This document shows, piece after piece, positions 9,627-22,118 of a stretch of 64,000 nt of DNA. A program made the translations under genes and the position numbers. Numbering within the stretch: position 1 is the first letter of the stretch; each line of letters begins with the position of its first letter. Source of the stretch: Wurfbainia villosa (Eukaryota; Streptophyta; Magnoliopsida; Zingiberales; Zingiberaceae); assembly GCA_025175895.1 (NCBI GenBank), contig CM045989.1:133437272-133501271 (forward strand), written 5' to 3'. The notes under the pieces were generated by a model, which searched no databases, was not told the DNA's origin, and saw only the letters and a list, made by a program, of their open reading frames with translations.

Positions 9627-12600
9627 TGTCACGCCCCGAGAGGGGATACTTGTCCGACGAAAATTGGACAACACCTCCCTTTTACTGTGGACAATTGAAA
9701 CATATATACAAGGCTCACATGACCCACTATACATCGGCCGACATGACCAGAACATAAAACCACGATGCAAATAATATATAGGCCTCAGGCCAACAACCAA
9801 AGTACATACTAAGTCTAAAATTTTTAGACTTATCTCTTCTGCCATCTGAGCAGGAATACACAACCACATACACATAACCAAAACCAATCGAACAAAAGGA
9901 CCATAAAAAAGCATAATCAAGTACCACCAAAACAACCACGAGTATAAAGTATTACAAGTTTAAAACATAGGGTCATAGTGATAAAAATACGGAAACTAAA
10001 AAAAAGAGAAATAATGGAGTCGTCTGATCAGGGGACTGACAATTGAACCCTCCGGAAGGCTTCATCCTGAAATAAAAAAGATATCAACGGAGTGAGTAAA
10101 ACTCAGCGGATATCTAATAGTCATGCATAGTAAACTATAAGTAGCAATAATAATTCTGCTGGTACAATTCTCTCGACAATAAATAAAATAATACATATAC
10201 ATACTTGAAACTGTACGTACTAGAATCACCTAAGCTAACATAAGATACATCCATACAAGCAAATATAGAATCACCAAAACAAACTACATAAATATCTCAT
10301 GTATGTGCATGACAATCATATGCAACAACCAAAAGTGTAACAAGCAATGCATATAGTAAAAACGTATGTACATGATGCAATGACCTGTATCACCCCTAAT
10401 GCCAGTCAAGCCATCGACATGTCATATGTGTCGGTCGAGTGGGTAGGGCTATGACAACTGCGCACTCTGCCGTCACTACACCTATATAACCGAGTGGATA
10501 GGATGCTGACAGAGTATCACCCTCCTACCCCATGTGTATATATGGGGGGCATCACCTTGTCTCATCTCCTCGTCTCACAACGAAGGAGGGATCCCTGTCT
10601 GCTACCACGCCGTAATAACAATAACCTGAGCGACCACCGTGGAGCCCTGACAGAGCAACTACACACACCCTCCTGAAATACTACTAACTCATGGGTGATT
10701 ATGTGTGTAGATAATGTAACTGACGATGTGCTCAACTACTAAGTAGTATCACCTCCTACTGAGGAGCCGATGATCGTCAGTCATGCAATAATGCAAGATG
10801 GTGCATGTCACTAATGCATGATACACCTATCAATCCATGACTACCTATGGTATGTGCCAATAGGAGCCCATATCAACTAACCTAAGTAGATAAGTCTATG
10901 TACAAATGCAAGGTATATCCATTATTCATTAAATGTCCAGTATGTAAGGTATGTCACTACTCTAGTGCCAAATAAACAAATGACAATTATCAAAGTGATA
11001 GAGCATCAATATAATAAGCATATGAAAGGGCTACAACACGTACTAGGTAGTGACATACCAGGACAGTTAAAAACATAGAAAACTATTACTAGCTATAGTA
11101 AACGATGCACAACAATATGACAATATCTAAAAGAAGATAAGTCAAAGATACCCGCCTGCTATGAAGAATACCAACTATCTTTACGCCCGTGGACCTGTCT
11201 CGTGATCGAAACCTACAAATATCATCAACTACGATTAATTCAAGTCCACGACAACATACAAATTAACTACTACGTCATCCTTATATTCATATCCTTTATT
11301 GAATACGAATTATAATCTCGATCACCCATCCTACATAATCCCAATGTTAACACTATCGATTCTAATTAGCAAATATGTTAACCTACACATTAAACGAGAT
11401 CCACCAAATTCACCATCCATAGGATGGATCAAAACCCAAATAGCTACATCATATATCAAAACACATCTGAACAACTCCTGGATAAAACACACCCAACTCA
11501 AATAGCTATCAACCACTTAAATCTTTCGTTCACTGCTCCATCACAAGAACAGCCTGAACACACATGGCAGCCACCCACTCAACTCAACACAGCCCCTTCG
11601 TGGCCAAGAACAACCCTATTCACAGTCGCACACAGTCGTTCATAGTTGTTCACAACCCTTCACAACCCCCTTCTCACTCATCCACAATCGAGCAACACAA
11701 ACACCAGCCCACAACTGACCAAACTCAAAGCTTACCTCAATGAAGCAACCCCTTTTCACGGCCAACGCCCTACTCACACCCGTACCAACACATGCTCTAT
11801 TCGTAGCCCAGAATCTAGCTACTCCCAGATCAATCAACCCTCCACAAAATACAACAATCATAGATGAACAGAGAAGGGTAAATCACAACTTACTTGCCTT
11901 AGAAATCCCTCGTCAACAACCTTCCTTTATTCCCCTGTTCACCGGAGCAAATGACGCTCATGATCTCTGCCCAACATAGACCCATGCTCAACCAAGGAAA
12001 ATCACCGCAGGGAGTTGATTTCGTCCAAGATAAGAAGAGGAGCAGTGCTTACCTTTCTCCGGCGATGATCGGTCAAAAGGAAGCTCCCAAAGAAGGCGGT
12101 GATGGCGCGGTGGTGTCAGTCGACGGTGCACACGAGTGTTGATCCCTTTAATCGCGTCGCCTGCGTGGGTGTAGCAGAGGTTCCGGAGGTCGAACGTAGG
12201 GTTGGCGGTGTCGGAGCTGGGCGATCACTGCCAAGGAGGGGTCGCGCAGTTCCGTCGTGCGTGGAGCAACCGAACGGGGCGGCGTCAAGCTTGAGCGGCG
12301 GCCGCGATGTTGTGGCTGCGGGCTGCAGCGTCGGGTTGAACACGAGAGAGGGGAAAACAAACAAAGGGAGGCTACGGTAAGAAGTGGATTTGCGAGAAAG
12401 AGGGGTTCACGAGAGGATCACGAGGAGGGGGAGTCGGGTCGCGAGGAAGAAGAGATTGCGAGGAAAAGAAAAAAAAAACGTTAGCGGAGAAATCTTTGGT
12501 TCGATGAAATAAACCATATTACTCCCCCTTTATAAGTAATTAACCTAGATTAGATTTTAATTAATCCCTAACCATCCCCATTAATTTAATTATCCCCATA

Positions 12601-12714
12601 AATATCCCGTACAAGCACCATTTAATTCCAGAAAAATTCCTAAAAATTCATGGAAAATTACCTAAGATAATTTCTCAATTAATAATGGGTATTTTTATTT
12701 TCCGGTATCTCACA
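9627..12714 (-). mobile_element. Solo LTR of a Ty3/gypsy element (probably Tekay/Del type)
   Basis: The ~3.09-kb segment begins TGTCACGCCCCGAG and ends GGTATCTCACA; on the - strand it starts TGTGAGATACC and ends GGGGCGTGACA, a terminus common in plant chromovirus LTRs. Flanks are TATCT and CATCT, a 5-bp target duplication with one mismatch. Neither side shows PBS, PPT or coding sequence, so it is a solo LTR left by recombination. Inside are AT-rich sequence (9640-11900) and a GC-rich, CpG-rich leader (12060-12470). Short ORFs in the leader are not supported as genes. Confidence 0.78.
12523..12532 (-). promoter_or_regulatory. TATA box of the solo LTR
   Basis: The - strand reads ACTTATAAAGGGGG at about 12520-12533, followed downstream (towards lower coordinates) by the GC-rich leader. 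This fits a U3/R border. Confidence 0.5.
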
Positions 12715-13249
12715 CATCTATTCTCTTAATAATGTCGTCTAATAATAGCTCTGAAACACGTGGTAAGCCAAGTAGGGACTCTCTATAATGATTGTCTCCT
12801 AACAATCCGTAATGGGCGTAACCGTAAAGATCAGTTGAGGTAAAGAAAGGAGTTCTCTCTTCTGAACATTTTTCTCTATTAATTCTATCTTACATTCCAT
12901 TCTTCTTACATCTTCTCCTGTATGACTTAAGCATCAGAGGAATGTCGTCGGAGTATCGGTGGCCTCTAACTCATGTTATAGTGGACAGGAACTGACTGCG
13001 GTGAGGTGAATCATCCTGCAAATCAACTCTCTTAGAGGACTCAATGAAGAGGGGCTACTTCCTTGTTGTATCAGTTGGCATTAGGGGTGTGCATTTGGTT
13101 AAAACTGAACCGATTAAGATTGAAACTGAATAAACTGAATTTTTTTTAACTAAACTAAACCGACCGAAATTTTTCACTAACCGAACTGATTTTGCAAAAA
13201 AAAAAAATCAGTTTTTTCAGTTAAAAACCAAAAAAACCAATTTTTTAGG

Positions 13250-13440
13250 CTAGTCGACTGATGTATCACATCAGTCGACTGATGGTCTAATCAGTCGACT
13301 GATGGTCTAATCAGTAGACTGATGTTATACATCAGTCGACTGTATCCACTAGACAAAATGTGTCGAGCACAGATTATTTTTTAGTCGACTGATGACTCAA
13401 ATCAGTCGACTGATATATAACATCAGTCGACTGAACATAG
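13250..13440. repeat. Left subterminal array of ATCAGTCGACTGAT palindromes in the hAT element
   Basis: Eight copies or near copies of the perfect palindrome ATCAGTCGACTGAT (or its CAGTCGACTG core) lie in about 190 bp. A second motif type, GATCGATCA / TGATCG, follows at 13450-13515. Subterminal repeats in hAT elements are typical transposase-binding sites; that role here is inference. Confidence 0.9.
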
Positions 13441-13515
13441 TATCACCAATCGTTAAATAAGCGATCGATCATTGTCCAAATAAATTAATGATCGACATCA
13501 ACTAATGATCGCTTC

Positions 13516-14421
13516 TCAGAAAAATTCTATTGTAAAACACTAATTTGATGTCATTTCGTGCATTTAATGAATATATACGATTAGATGCTATATCTATTGT
13601 GTGGAACCTTAAATTTACACGATTTATTAGAATTTAAAAAATAAAATAAAATACTTCCCCTATATTTATATAAGTTGTTTTCCTGTACATTCTTAAATTT
13701 CAACATTAAAATTTAAAACATTCAATATTACACAATAACATAACTATTTAAATTAAATACATTATACATGTCAACAAGAGCACAACTATACAAGACACAA
13801 TTTAATAATTGTCAACACATCAAAATATATAAAAATATCTCGTTAAAATTAAAACATTCAGGCAATCAAGCTGCTAACATAGCAATGAAGCATATAATTT
13901 TAACTTTTTTACACTTCAGTTATGGGCTTATAGAACATGTCAAATATCAAAATGAATACAATGTATCCTTAGATCTTGAGAGTTGACTTGAGTCCTTGGT
14001 CCTTCTGTCACTCCTTGACTCCTTGCAAGTTGTGACTTGATTTCAGAGTTCAAAGTTCAAACTTGTTTGCTTCACCACTTGTGTTTATCCTAATAAATAA
14101 TGATCAAGAAGTGCAAATTTATTATTACCATTTGAACAAGATAATTAAAAAGTAAATACACTTGTAACTAGATTATAATAATTGAAACATACCATGAAGT
14201 AGTTAATTGCACCTCAATTGGTGCTGTCGAAGAAGACGAATCCAATATTACTTTTGAGAACTCTGACAAAAAAGTATAACATGATACAAGTCAAACAAAT
14301 TAATACTCTATATGTTTTTAATTGTAAACAAACAACTAACTATAAATAAAACGTACCGTTTCAAGTTTTTCTATATCTTTTAAAATTTCTTCGACATTAA
14401 TTGACACCAAACTTAATCGAA
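13516..14421. other. Non-coding left interior of the hAT element
   Basis: AT-rich sequence between the subterminal array and the 3' end of the transposase gene. A small + strand ORF at 13768-13986 has no recognisable motif and is not supported. Last codons of the transposase may extend to about 14390. Confidence 0.5.
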
Positions 14422-14422
14422 G

Positions 14423-16504
14423 TCAATCTTGAGTACAAATCAGACTTTCTACCACTCTAGGAGTCAATGAACTCCTGAAACAATTAAGTACCCGACCACC
14501 AGTACTGAAAGCGGATTCTGAAGCAACTGTTGATATTGGAATGACTAACACATCACGAGCAATTCGAGCAAGTATAGGAAATCTATGACAATTTTGCTTC
14601 CACCATCCCAAAATGTCAAAAGTCTCACAATATTCTTCAACTATTTCATTCAGATACTTGTTTAATTCTGACATGTTGTCATCACCAAAAATTTGTGCCT
14701 TTTGTTTCTTATACTTTGCAAATATTGATTGTCTTTTCAAATCTATTTGACTCATATTTTTAGGCACGATGTCGCTATCACCTGATTCTGAATTAACTGA
14801 AATTTTTGAGGTGTTACTTTGAGGCTCCATTTTCTCCTTATAATTTTTGTACAAAGCAAACAAAGTCTCCTTTATATTCTTTCCTGCTATTGCACCTTTT
14901 TCATCTCCATATAACTCAATCAGCATAAATTCCAAAAAATCTAATTTATGTCTTGGTTCAAGTACCACTGCAATATAAATCAATTTATTCATTTTCTTGG
15001 GATCTCCCCAATATTTGTCAAATTTCATTTTCATTCTCAATCCCACTGAATACACATCAGGTTCATCACTTTCTTGCCACTCCTTTAATATGGAATGAAT
15101 AGAACTGATTTCATGTGCAAAAGTGTTAGAAGTGACATATAAAGATCCTGAGACTTTTAATGTTAACTCATAAAAAACTTGTAATAGAGATGCAAAAAGT
15201 CTAATATTATTCCAATCAGCACTAGTTGGCTTCCCATCAATAGTCTGTAATTCTATTTGGATATTACCGTCTAGTCCAAATACCATATCTCCATTGTCAT
15301 TCACAACAACACCCCAATCTGCATGTTGAAGATATAGTCTAAAGCATGTGTCTTGTTCATCAAACCTATCAAAAGCTCTTTCAAATTTTTCTGTTACATT
15401 TAACATCAAATAAGTTGAATTCCATCTGGTTGGTACATCCAAACACAATGATTTTTTACTTTCAATTTTTTCAATTTCTACACATTCGTTGAACTTGCTT
15501 AATCTAGAGGGGGATTACAAAACATATTTAATAGCATTCCTGACTCTTATCACAGATGGATTTATATCTTTCAAGCCATTAACAACAATCAAATTGATTA
15601 TATGAGCTACACATCTCATATGAATGAATTCACCTTTTAAAATAGTAGAATCCCAGTTAACCATCTTTTTCTTGAAACTATTGACAGCAACATCATTTGA
15701 ACTTGCATTATCAATGGTAATAGTAAAAATTCTATTAATTTCCCAACTTCTCAAACAATTTTCAATAGCTAAACTGATGGCCTCGCCTTTATGACTTGTA
15801 ATTGGACAAAAATTCAAAATTCTTTTTTGCAACTTCCAATATTTATCGATAAAATGAGCAGTCAAACACATATAGTTAATTTTTTGAATCGATGTCTATG
15901 TATCAGTAGTCAAACAAATTCTTCGTGTTGAATCATGCAATAGACTTTTCAATTTTTCCCTTTCAATTTTGTATAATTCAAGACAATCACGTACAACTGT
16001 TCATCTCGAAGGAATTCTAAACTTTGGATATACCATAGACATAAATGCTTTAAACCCTTCTCCTTCTATAAATTTAAAAGACAATTCATCCATGATAATC
16101 ATTCTAGCTAATGTTTTTCTAGATGCATCCTGATCAAATTTCCAAGAAATAAGAGATCCCTCACCCTGTTTTGCACCCACTTGAAAACTCAATTGTGATT
16201 GATTTATTTCAATAGCATGAGGATGTTTCTTGCATGAGCTCATATGAGATTTCAAACTTGTTGTTCCATTCTTGTATGGATCACAAAAAAATTCCTTATC
16301 ACAATAATTGCATTTGGCTTTAATCTCATTAGCGACATTGGTAAACTTCATAAAATGCTCTCATACCTCACTTATTGGTTTTATTGTTTTCTGTTTGCTT
16401 ACTTTTTCTGTCACAGGTGGTCTTATACCTACTGAAGATCCAGATTGTGGCATTGAACAACTATTATCAACATCCATATTTGAAATATTTCCTTGCATTG
16501 ACAT
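14423..16504 (-). pseudogene. hAT transposase, inactivated by at least five stops
   Basis: The likely ATG at 16504 starts about 690 codons. A BED-type zinc finger is at about residues 60-95 (CNYCDKEF ... HMSSCKKH), the RNase H-like core in the middle (TIDNASSND, HMRCVAHIINLIV), then DVPTRWNSTYLML, and the C-terminal hAT dimerisation domain (ISTVASESAFSTGGRVL). In-frame stops lie near 16362, 16010, 15893, 15515 and 14423. Several are typical C-to-T or G-to-A changes of Trp or Arg codons (for example TTDT*TSIQ and CTQD*LRL). The gene is complete in layout but dead. Movement would need a transposase from elsewhere. Confidence 0.92.
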
Positions 16505-16976
16505 CTAAAAAAATATTCAATTCATTAAAAAAATTATATATAACTATTTTACTAGATTAGCAATTTAGAATTATAAACAAACTATGCCCCTAAACCTAAA
16601 ATTTTTACTATTCATGAATCACGATCATCGTCAGTCGTCGAAAATTGAATCATAAAAATAAGTATAGTAAAACAACTAAATAAGTATAGTAAACTAATCA
16701 TCGATCATAGAAAATGGAAAGTCGAAATCCAAAGGGTGTGGGAAGCACTGCAGCCGTCGATGTGCGAGTGGAGCCTAGGAGACGGAGACAAAAACGGAGA
16801 CGGAGACGGAGAGAATTAGGGTTTAGGATGGACAGAGACGAAGAGTGGACTGACAGAGGCCAGAGAGAGGGCTTAGGAGAGTTGGCAAGAGGCTGAGAGT
16901 GAAAGGTTAGGGTTTAGGGAAGAAAATTGTGATTTGGGGTTTCACGAATCGCGGATTTAGACAAAATCGCGATAAG
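16505..16976. other. Right interior of the hAT element, 5' of the transposase gene
   Basis: AT-rich to about 16700, then a purine-rich GC-richer zone (GGAGACGGAGAC repeats near 16790) and TTAGGGTTTAGG near 16910. It probably holds the promoter and 5' leader. The 60-codon + strand frame at 16714 is low-complexity and not supported. Confidence 0.4.
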
Positions 16977-17160
16977 CAGTCGATTGCTATATAACATCAG
17001 TCGACTGATTGGACCATCAGTCGACTGATTTGAGCCATCAGTCGACTAAGAAATATTCTGTTCTCGGCAATGCTCTGTCTATTGGGTACAGTCGACTGAT
17101 GTATAACATCAGTCGACTGATTAGATAATCAATCGACTGATTTGAGCTATCAGTAGAATG
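16977..17160. repeat. Right subterminal array of ATCAGTCGACTGAT palindromes in the hAT element
   Basis: About eight copies or variants (for example CATCAGTCGACTGATTGG near 17000 and CATCAGTCGACTGATTAG near 17108). Copy number and spacing are similar to the left array. No GATCGATC block is seen on this side. Confidence 0.88.
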
Positions 17161-17348
17161 GTAAAAAAAATCGGTCAGTTCGGTTAAACTAAAATTTTTC
17201 AGTTCAAACCAGAAACCGAACCGAAAAAACCGAATAAATTGATATTTTTTAATAAAAAAACCAAATTTTCGATTGAATCGAACCGAACTTGAAAGTTCGG
17301 TAGGTTCGATCGATTTTTTCGGTTTAACCGACCGATTGCACACCCTTA

Positions 17349-17376
17349 GTTGGCATCGTATGTGAGAACTCTGAGC
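17349..17376 (+). promoter_or_regulatory. Element B primer binding site region
   Basis: GTTGGCATCGTATGTGAGAA follows the LTR end once the hAT is removed. It looks like a mutated form of the TTGGCGCCGTCTGTGGGAA block usual just inside Tat/gypsy 5' LTRs. The match is by memory of the family pattern, so moderate confidence. Confidence 0.5.
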
Positions 17377-17399
17377 GACAACATTGTGGATACACTCAC

Positions 17400-18450
17400 A
17401 AAAAGTTCTTTCCTCGACCTCCGCTTTATAGGAGGCCCCCATAACCCTAGCTTGTTGCCAGTTGACGACGATCATCCAGAAAATAGTGGAGGAGGCACTG
17501 GCCCAAGAAAATGGGAAGATCAACCACTCCTCCACTCAATCCACAAGACGAAGGAGGGCCCAAACATAATTGAGGAGTCATTTTTTTGTGTTCCTCCAGC
17601 TCCATACAATAGGAAGGGGAAAGAGGTTCAAGAGGATAATGGATCTACGAGGGACTGCAGACCGGCATGGATAGTTCTGTATTTTGTTAGTAAGGAGAAA
17701 GAGGAGAGACAGTCAATAATATGTAAAGCACGGTAGAGATCCACTCCTTTCGCCAAAGAAATTCTATTGGAGGCACTTCCCTTCAACTTTAGTTCTTCCC
17801 ACTTAGGGGACTACGATGACTCAGCAGACCCAGAAGAGCATCTGTACAAATTCAAGAATGTGACTTTGCTTCACCAATACTTGAGCGCTATTAAATATCA
17901 AGTATTCATCACTACTTTGGTAGAATCAGTTCAACAATAGCTCTAATCACTATATCCAGGCTCTCTGACATCTTTCGATGACCTGTGCAAAGCATTCCTA
18001 TAGTATTTTGCTAGCTACAAGAGGTACAAATCGACTACTTTCAGCTTGTTCAATGTAAAGTAGGAGTCGATCGAACCCCTGAGAGGGTATATCCAATGGT
18101 TCATTCGGACAACCTTGGAGACCTTACTATCGCTCCCTAAGTCTTGATGATGGTCATTTTTCAAGGATTGAAGGACAAGGGCCTTTTTCTATTCTCTGGT
18201 GAAGAAATCCTCGGGAGGATATGCCAAGGTATTGGGTCGAGCTGAGAAGTACATTAACGTAGAAGAGGCTCAGAAGGTCTTCCATACCTCAAAGGTATAA
18301 AGTGTCAATACAAGCTCATTCAGGTAAGACAATATGTCTTGGTCGATATTCCCAAGTTTAGGGGGCTTCAAGCCATTTCCAGTAGGAACCTTCCGGGGAA
18401 AGCCAATGGGAGTGATTATAACTGAGTGTCCTTCCCGACCTAGAATTAAC
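17400..18450 (+). pseudogene. Element B gag remnant (Retrotrans_gag type)
   Basis: Read in shifting frames, 17780-18300 shows the core of a gypsy gag capsid: YDDSADPEEHLYKFKN, then LLHQYLSAIKYQVFITTL, SFDDLCKAFL, and LRGYIQWF. This is the capsid region that packages the RNA genome. Stops (TAG near 17938 and 18002; TAG near 18062) and frameshifts are frequent. No protease, zinc knuckle or RT follows; the sequence passes directly into the minisatellite near 18540. The N-terminal part (17400-17730) is an open but non-diagnostic frame. Confidence 0.75.
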
Positions 18451-18539
18451 CAGGGTAAGGGGGAATAGAGAGAGTAATGTATTGCTATAGCTTGTTATGA
18501 ATATTTATGAAGTATCATTTTAAATAAAGTAATGTGACA

Positions 18540-20606
18540 CAAGACCCTGCCGAGCTAAGGCAGTTCGTAATTCTTTGGTACGATTGAAGGGCTAGTAGTA
18601 TTCCTCTAAAATAGAGAAGCGAGGAGGAGCAATGAGCCGAGCTCGGTTGACCAAGTCAGTTTATAAGTCCTCGGTCCAATTGAAAGGCTAGTAGTATTCC
18701 CCCGAAGTAGGGAAGCAAGGAGAAGCGAAGGGTCGAGTTTGACTAGCCGAGGTAGATTATAAGTCCTCATTCCAGTTGAAGTGCTAGTGTTACCCCGAAG
18801 TAAGGAAGCCAAGAGGAGTGAACAACTGAGCTCGGTCGACCGAGACAGTTCGTAAGTCCTCAGTCTGGTTGAAGTGTGAGTATTTCCCCGAAGTAGGGAA
18901 GCGAGGAGCGAAGAGCCAAACTCGGCTGATCGATACAATTTGTAAGTCCTCAGTCTCGTTGAGGGCTAGTAGTATTCCCCCAAAGTAGGAAAACGGAGAG
19001 GAGTGAAGAGTCGAACTTGGTCGGCCGAGACAGTTCCTAAGTCCTCGATCTAGTTGAAATGCTAGTATTCCCTCGAAGTAGGGAAGCGAGGAGGAGCGAA
19101 GAGTCAAGCTCGATCGACCGAGACAGTTTATAAATCCTCAGTCATGTTGAAGTGCTAGTATTCTCCTAAAGTAGGGAGGCAGGAAGGAGGGAAGAGCCAA
19201 GCTCGATTGACTAAGGCAGTTCATAAGTTCTCGGTTCGGTTGAAGGGCTAGTAGTATTCCCTCAAAGTAGGGAAACAGGGAGAGGCAAAAAGATGAGCAC
19301 GATTGACCAAGGCAATTCGTAAGTCCTTGATCTGATTGAAATGATAGTATTCCCTTGAATTAGGGAAGTGGGGAGGAGCAAAGAGCTGAGCTCGATCAAC
19401 CGAGGTAGTTTGTAAGTCTTTGTTCTGATTGAAGTGCTAGTATTTCCTCAAGTAGGGAAGCGGGTAGGAGCAAAGGGCCAACCTAGACGATCGAGCCAGT
19501 TCATAAGTCCTCAGTCCGATTAAAGGGCTAGTAGTATTCCCCCAAAATAAGGAAATGGCGAGGAGTGAAGAGTCGATCTTGACCAATCGAGATAGTTCAT
19601 AAGTCCTCAGTCCAATTGAAGTGCTAGTATTCCCTCTAAGTAGGGAAGCGGGGAGGAACGAAGAGTCGATCTCAATTGGCCAAGACAGTTCATAAATCCT
19701 CGATCCTATTGAAGTGATAGTATTCTCTCTAAGTATGGAAGCAGAGAGGAGAAAAGAGCTAAGCTCGGCCAGCCGAGCAGTTCATAAGTCCTCGATCCGA
19801 TTGAAGTGATAGTATTTCCTCGAAGTAGGGAAACGAGGAGGAGAGAAGAGTCGAACTCGACTGGCCAAGGTAGTTCATAAGTTCTCAGTCCGATTGAAGT
19901 GATAGTAGTATTCCCCAAAGTAGGAAAATGGGGAGGAGTGAAGAGTCGATCTCGCCTAGTCGAGATAGTTCGTAAGTCCTCGGTCTGATTGAAGTGCTAG
20001 TATTCCCTCAAAGTAGGGAAGCAAAGAGGAGCGAAGAGGTGAGCTCGACTAGTCGAGACAGTTCATAAGTTCTCAATCCTCTTGAAGTGCTAGTATTTCC
20101 TTGAAGTAGGGAAGCGGAAAGAAGTAAAGAGCCAAGCTCGGTCAACCGAGGCAATTCGTAAGTACTCAGTCCGATTAAAGGGCTAGTAGTATTCCCCAAA
20201 AGTAGGGAAGCAGGGAGGAGTGAAGAGTTGAACTCGATCGTCCGAGACAGTTCGTAAGTCATTGGTCCGATTGAAGTTCTAGTATTCCCCCGAAGTAGGG
20301 AAGCAGGGAGGAGTGAAGAGTCGAGCTCGGTCGGCCGAGGTGGTTCGTAAGTCCTAGGTCCGGTTGAAGGGCTATAGTAGTATTCCCCTGAAGTAGGGAA
20401 GTGGGGAGGAGCGAAGAGCCGAGCTCTACCAGTCGAGGTAATTCGTAAGTCTTCAGTTTGATTAAGTGTTGGCATTCCCCCGAAGTAGTGAAGCGAGGAG
20501 GAGCAAAGAGTTAAGTTCGACTACCTGAGGTAGTTCGTAAGTCCTCGACTCAGTTTAAGGGCTAGTAGTATTCCCCCGAAATAGGAAAACAAGGAGGAGC
20601 GAAGAG
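18540..20606. repeat. Element B minisatellite, left block, ~94-bp units
   Basis: About 22 units, each with a conserved core GAGGCAGTTCGTAAGTCC, a TAGTATTCCC block and AGGGAAGC. The idealised core folds as GACCGAGG-loop-CCTCGGTC. Several units also hold a CTCGGTCGACCGAG palindrome (18831-18844) or close variants. Apparent ORFs here (such as 18606-18938 on the - strand) are repeat artefacts. The block is split by insertion of element C and resumes at 35813. Confidence 0.93.
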
Positions 20607-20611
20607 CTGAG
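20607..20611. repeat. Target duplication of element C, left copy (CTGAG)
   Basis: CTGAG at 20607-20611 matches CTGAG at 35813-35817 on the far side of element C. Confidence 0.92.
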
Positions 20612-22118
20612 TGTTAGGAACGTTGTGCCCGCTAGAGGGGGGGGGGGTGAATGGCGCGTTGGCTTGTCAATGGATTACGATCGCATTCGTCTCTACAACA
20701 CTTGTTAATGTAGCGGAATATATAATAACAAAAGTAAATACAACACAAGCAAAAGAGACAACACGATATAACGTGGTTCGAAATCGAATAGTTCCTACTC
20801 CACGGATCGAGCTCAAACGAGCTCTAGCGATGCGTACAACATCACAAATCAAATAAACTCCTTCTCGACAATAAGTCGGAGGTGGAGAAACCTCTTACAA
20901 TAATTCTTACAACAATAAGAATGAAATACAAGCAAGATACAAATGAAATACACAAGAACATGTAAAGAACACTTTACAAATACGCTTTTGGATGCTTGCT
21001 CCGTGGTTGCTTGAATTGCACTTGGAGATCCTGATTTGCAGCAACAAATCACCCCAAAAGCTCCCAAGAACCGGTTCCCAAATCCTCCTCCACGAGCTCC
21101 ATTTAAAGCTGCTGCCTAGGCTGGATTTCGCCTATCAGTCGACTGATGTCACTATTGTTGTGAGACAATGGCTAGATCCACGCTAAAAAATCCAACGGAT
21201 ACACCATCAGTCGACTGATCTTACTCATCAGTCGACTGATGCCTCAATCAGTCGAGAGGTCGGGCTGATCACTCGACTGGAGAACATTCTGTGCTTGAAA
21301 TTCTGACCACCAGTCGACTGATCACAAGATCAGTGGACTGCTCTGGCCAGCAGTCGACTGACCACCTCTGGCAGTCGACTGCTAGGGCACTTCTCACAGT
21401 CAAACCCTAGTTGACTCAAATCAGTCGGCTGACCCATGGTCCCAGTCGACTGATACACCTCAAACATGATGTTTTAACCCAAATATGGTGCCCCCATACT
21501 TTCTAGACCACTCATAGCCTAGATCTAAGTCTTCTAGTCACATCTGTTAGCCTCGCGCCATCGGATCCCTCCAAGTCATCCATGACTTGTTCATCCATAT
21601 GCTAGCCTTCAAGTACTTCCATCGGCTATTGTCATGCTAATGGTGTCTACATCGCCAAGACACATTGGACTTACGCTGCCAAGACTCCGCTTGGACTTTA
21701 CGCCGCCAACCATTGGACTTATACTGCCAAGACTTCCGCTTGGACTTTACGCCGCCAATATCAAACCCCTTGGACTTCTCAAATGCCAAGACTCAAGCTT
21801 GGACTTTCCCTTGTCAATCCATGTTGGACTTTCCATGCCAAGACCCATGCTTGGACTTTCCTTGCCAATCAATGTTGAACTTTTCCTTGCCAAGATCCAT
21901 GCTTGGACTTTACATGCTAAGTAATCAAGCCTTAGACTTTTCCCATGACAATGGTCAAACCATCGTCAAACATCAAATATTAACCTGGGTCGATTGCATC
22001 AGCAATCTTCCCAACATATGTCAGACATCAATGTCAGACATCCATGTCAAATATCAAAACACTTACTCGAGTCAAACTCGAGTCTGGTCAATCGTGACCT
22101 GGGCCGATTGCACCAACA
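20612..22118 (-). repeat. Element C 3' LTR
   Basis: 1507 bp, + strand ends TGTTAGGAAC and GCACCAACA. It contains a GTCGAC palindrome array (21130-21460, about ten copies), and a ~30-bp internal repeat (TTGGACTTTCC / CCAAGACCCATGC block, 21660-21930). A TTTAAAT TATA-like site (- strand) is near 21103. The large ORFs on the + strand here come from the 30-bp repeat and are not genes. Confidence 0.92.

Larger units (their letters stand above)
9605..13073 (+). repeat. Element B 5' LTR remnant, interrupted by a solo LTR
   Basis: Two pieces, 9605-9626 and 12715-13073, align with 38262-38678 of the 3' LTR: TTCTCAACACCTG against TTCTCAACAGCTG, then blocks such as CTCTATTAATTC, GTCGGAGTATCGGTG and ACTACTTCCTTG or a close match, ending in ATCA. 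The copy lacks about 50 bp that in the 3' LTR hold the TATA box, so it is probably promoter-dead. The 9605-9626 part is short and less certain. Confidence 0.65.
13082..17348. mobile_element. hAT-superfamily DNA transposon with 8-bp target duplication
   Basis: The ends are TAGGGGTGTGCA (left) and TGCACACCCTTA (right), imperfect terminal inverted repeats of the plant hAT type. The flanks GTTGGCAT (13074-13081) and GTTGGCAT (17349-17356) are an exact 8-bp target duplication, the hAT hallmark. The terminal ~150 bp on both sides are rich in CCGAA/AACCG motifs, and both subterminal zones hold arrays of a 14-bp palindrome. The 4.27-kb element encodes a damaged transposase on the - strand. It landed at the first base after B's LTR, so it separates the LTR from its primer site. 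Confidence 0.95.

Noticed and set aside
12099..12484. GC-rich ORFs that look like a captured host exon
   Set aside because: Located in the leader part of a solo LTR downstream of its TATA box; no domain and frames on both strands are equally open.
13768..13986. Small ORF inside the hAT element
   Set aside because: AT-rich, no motif, lies in the 3' non-coding part on the strand opposite to the transposase.
16714..16896. Arg-rich ORF near the hAT right end
   Set aside because: Purine-rich simple sequence; no homology recognised.
18606..20475. Antisense ORFs with repeated LLLASLLRGNT peptides
   Set aside because: By-products of the ~94-bp minisatellite; frames break at random and no start context or homologue is seen.
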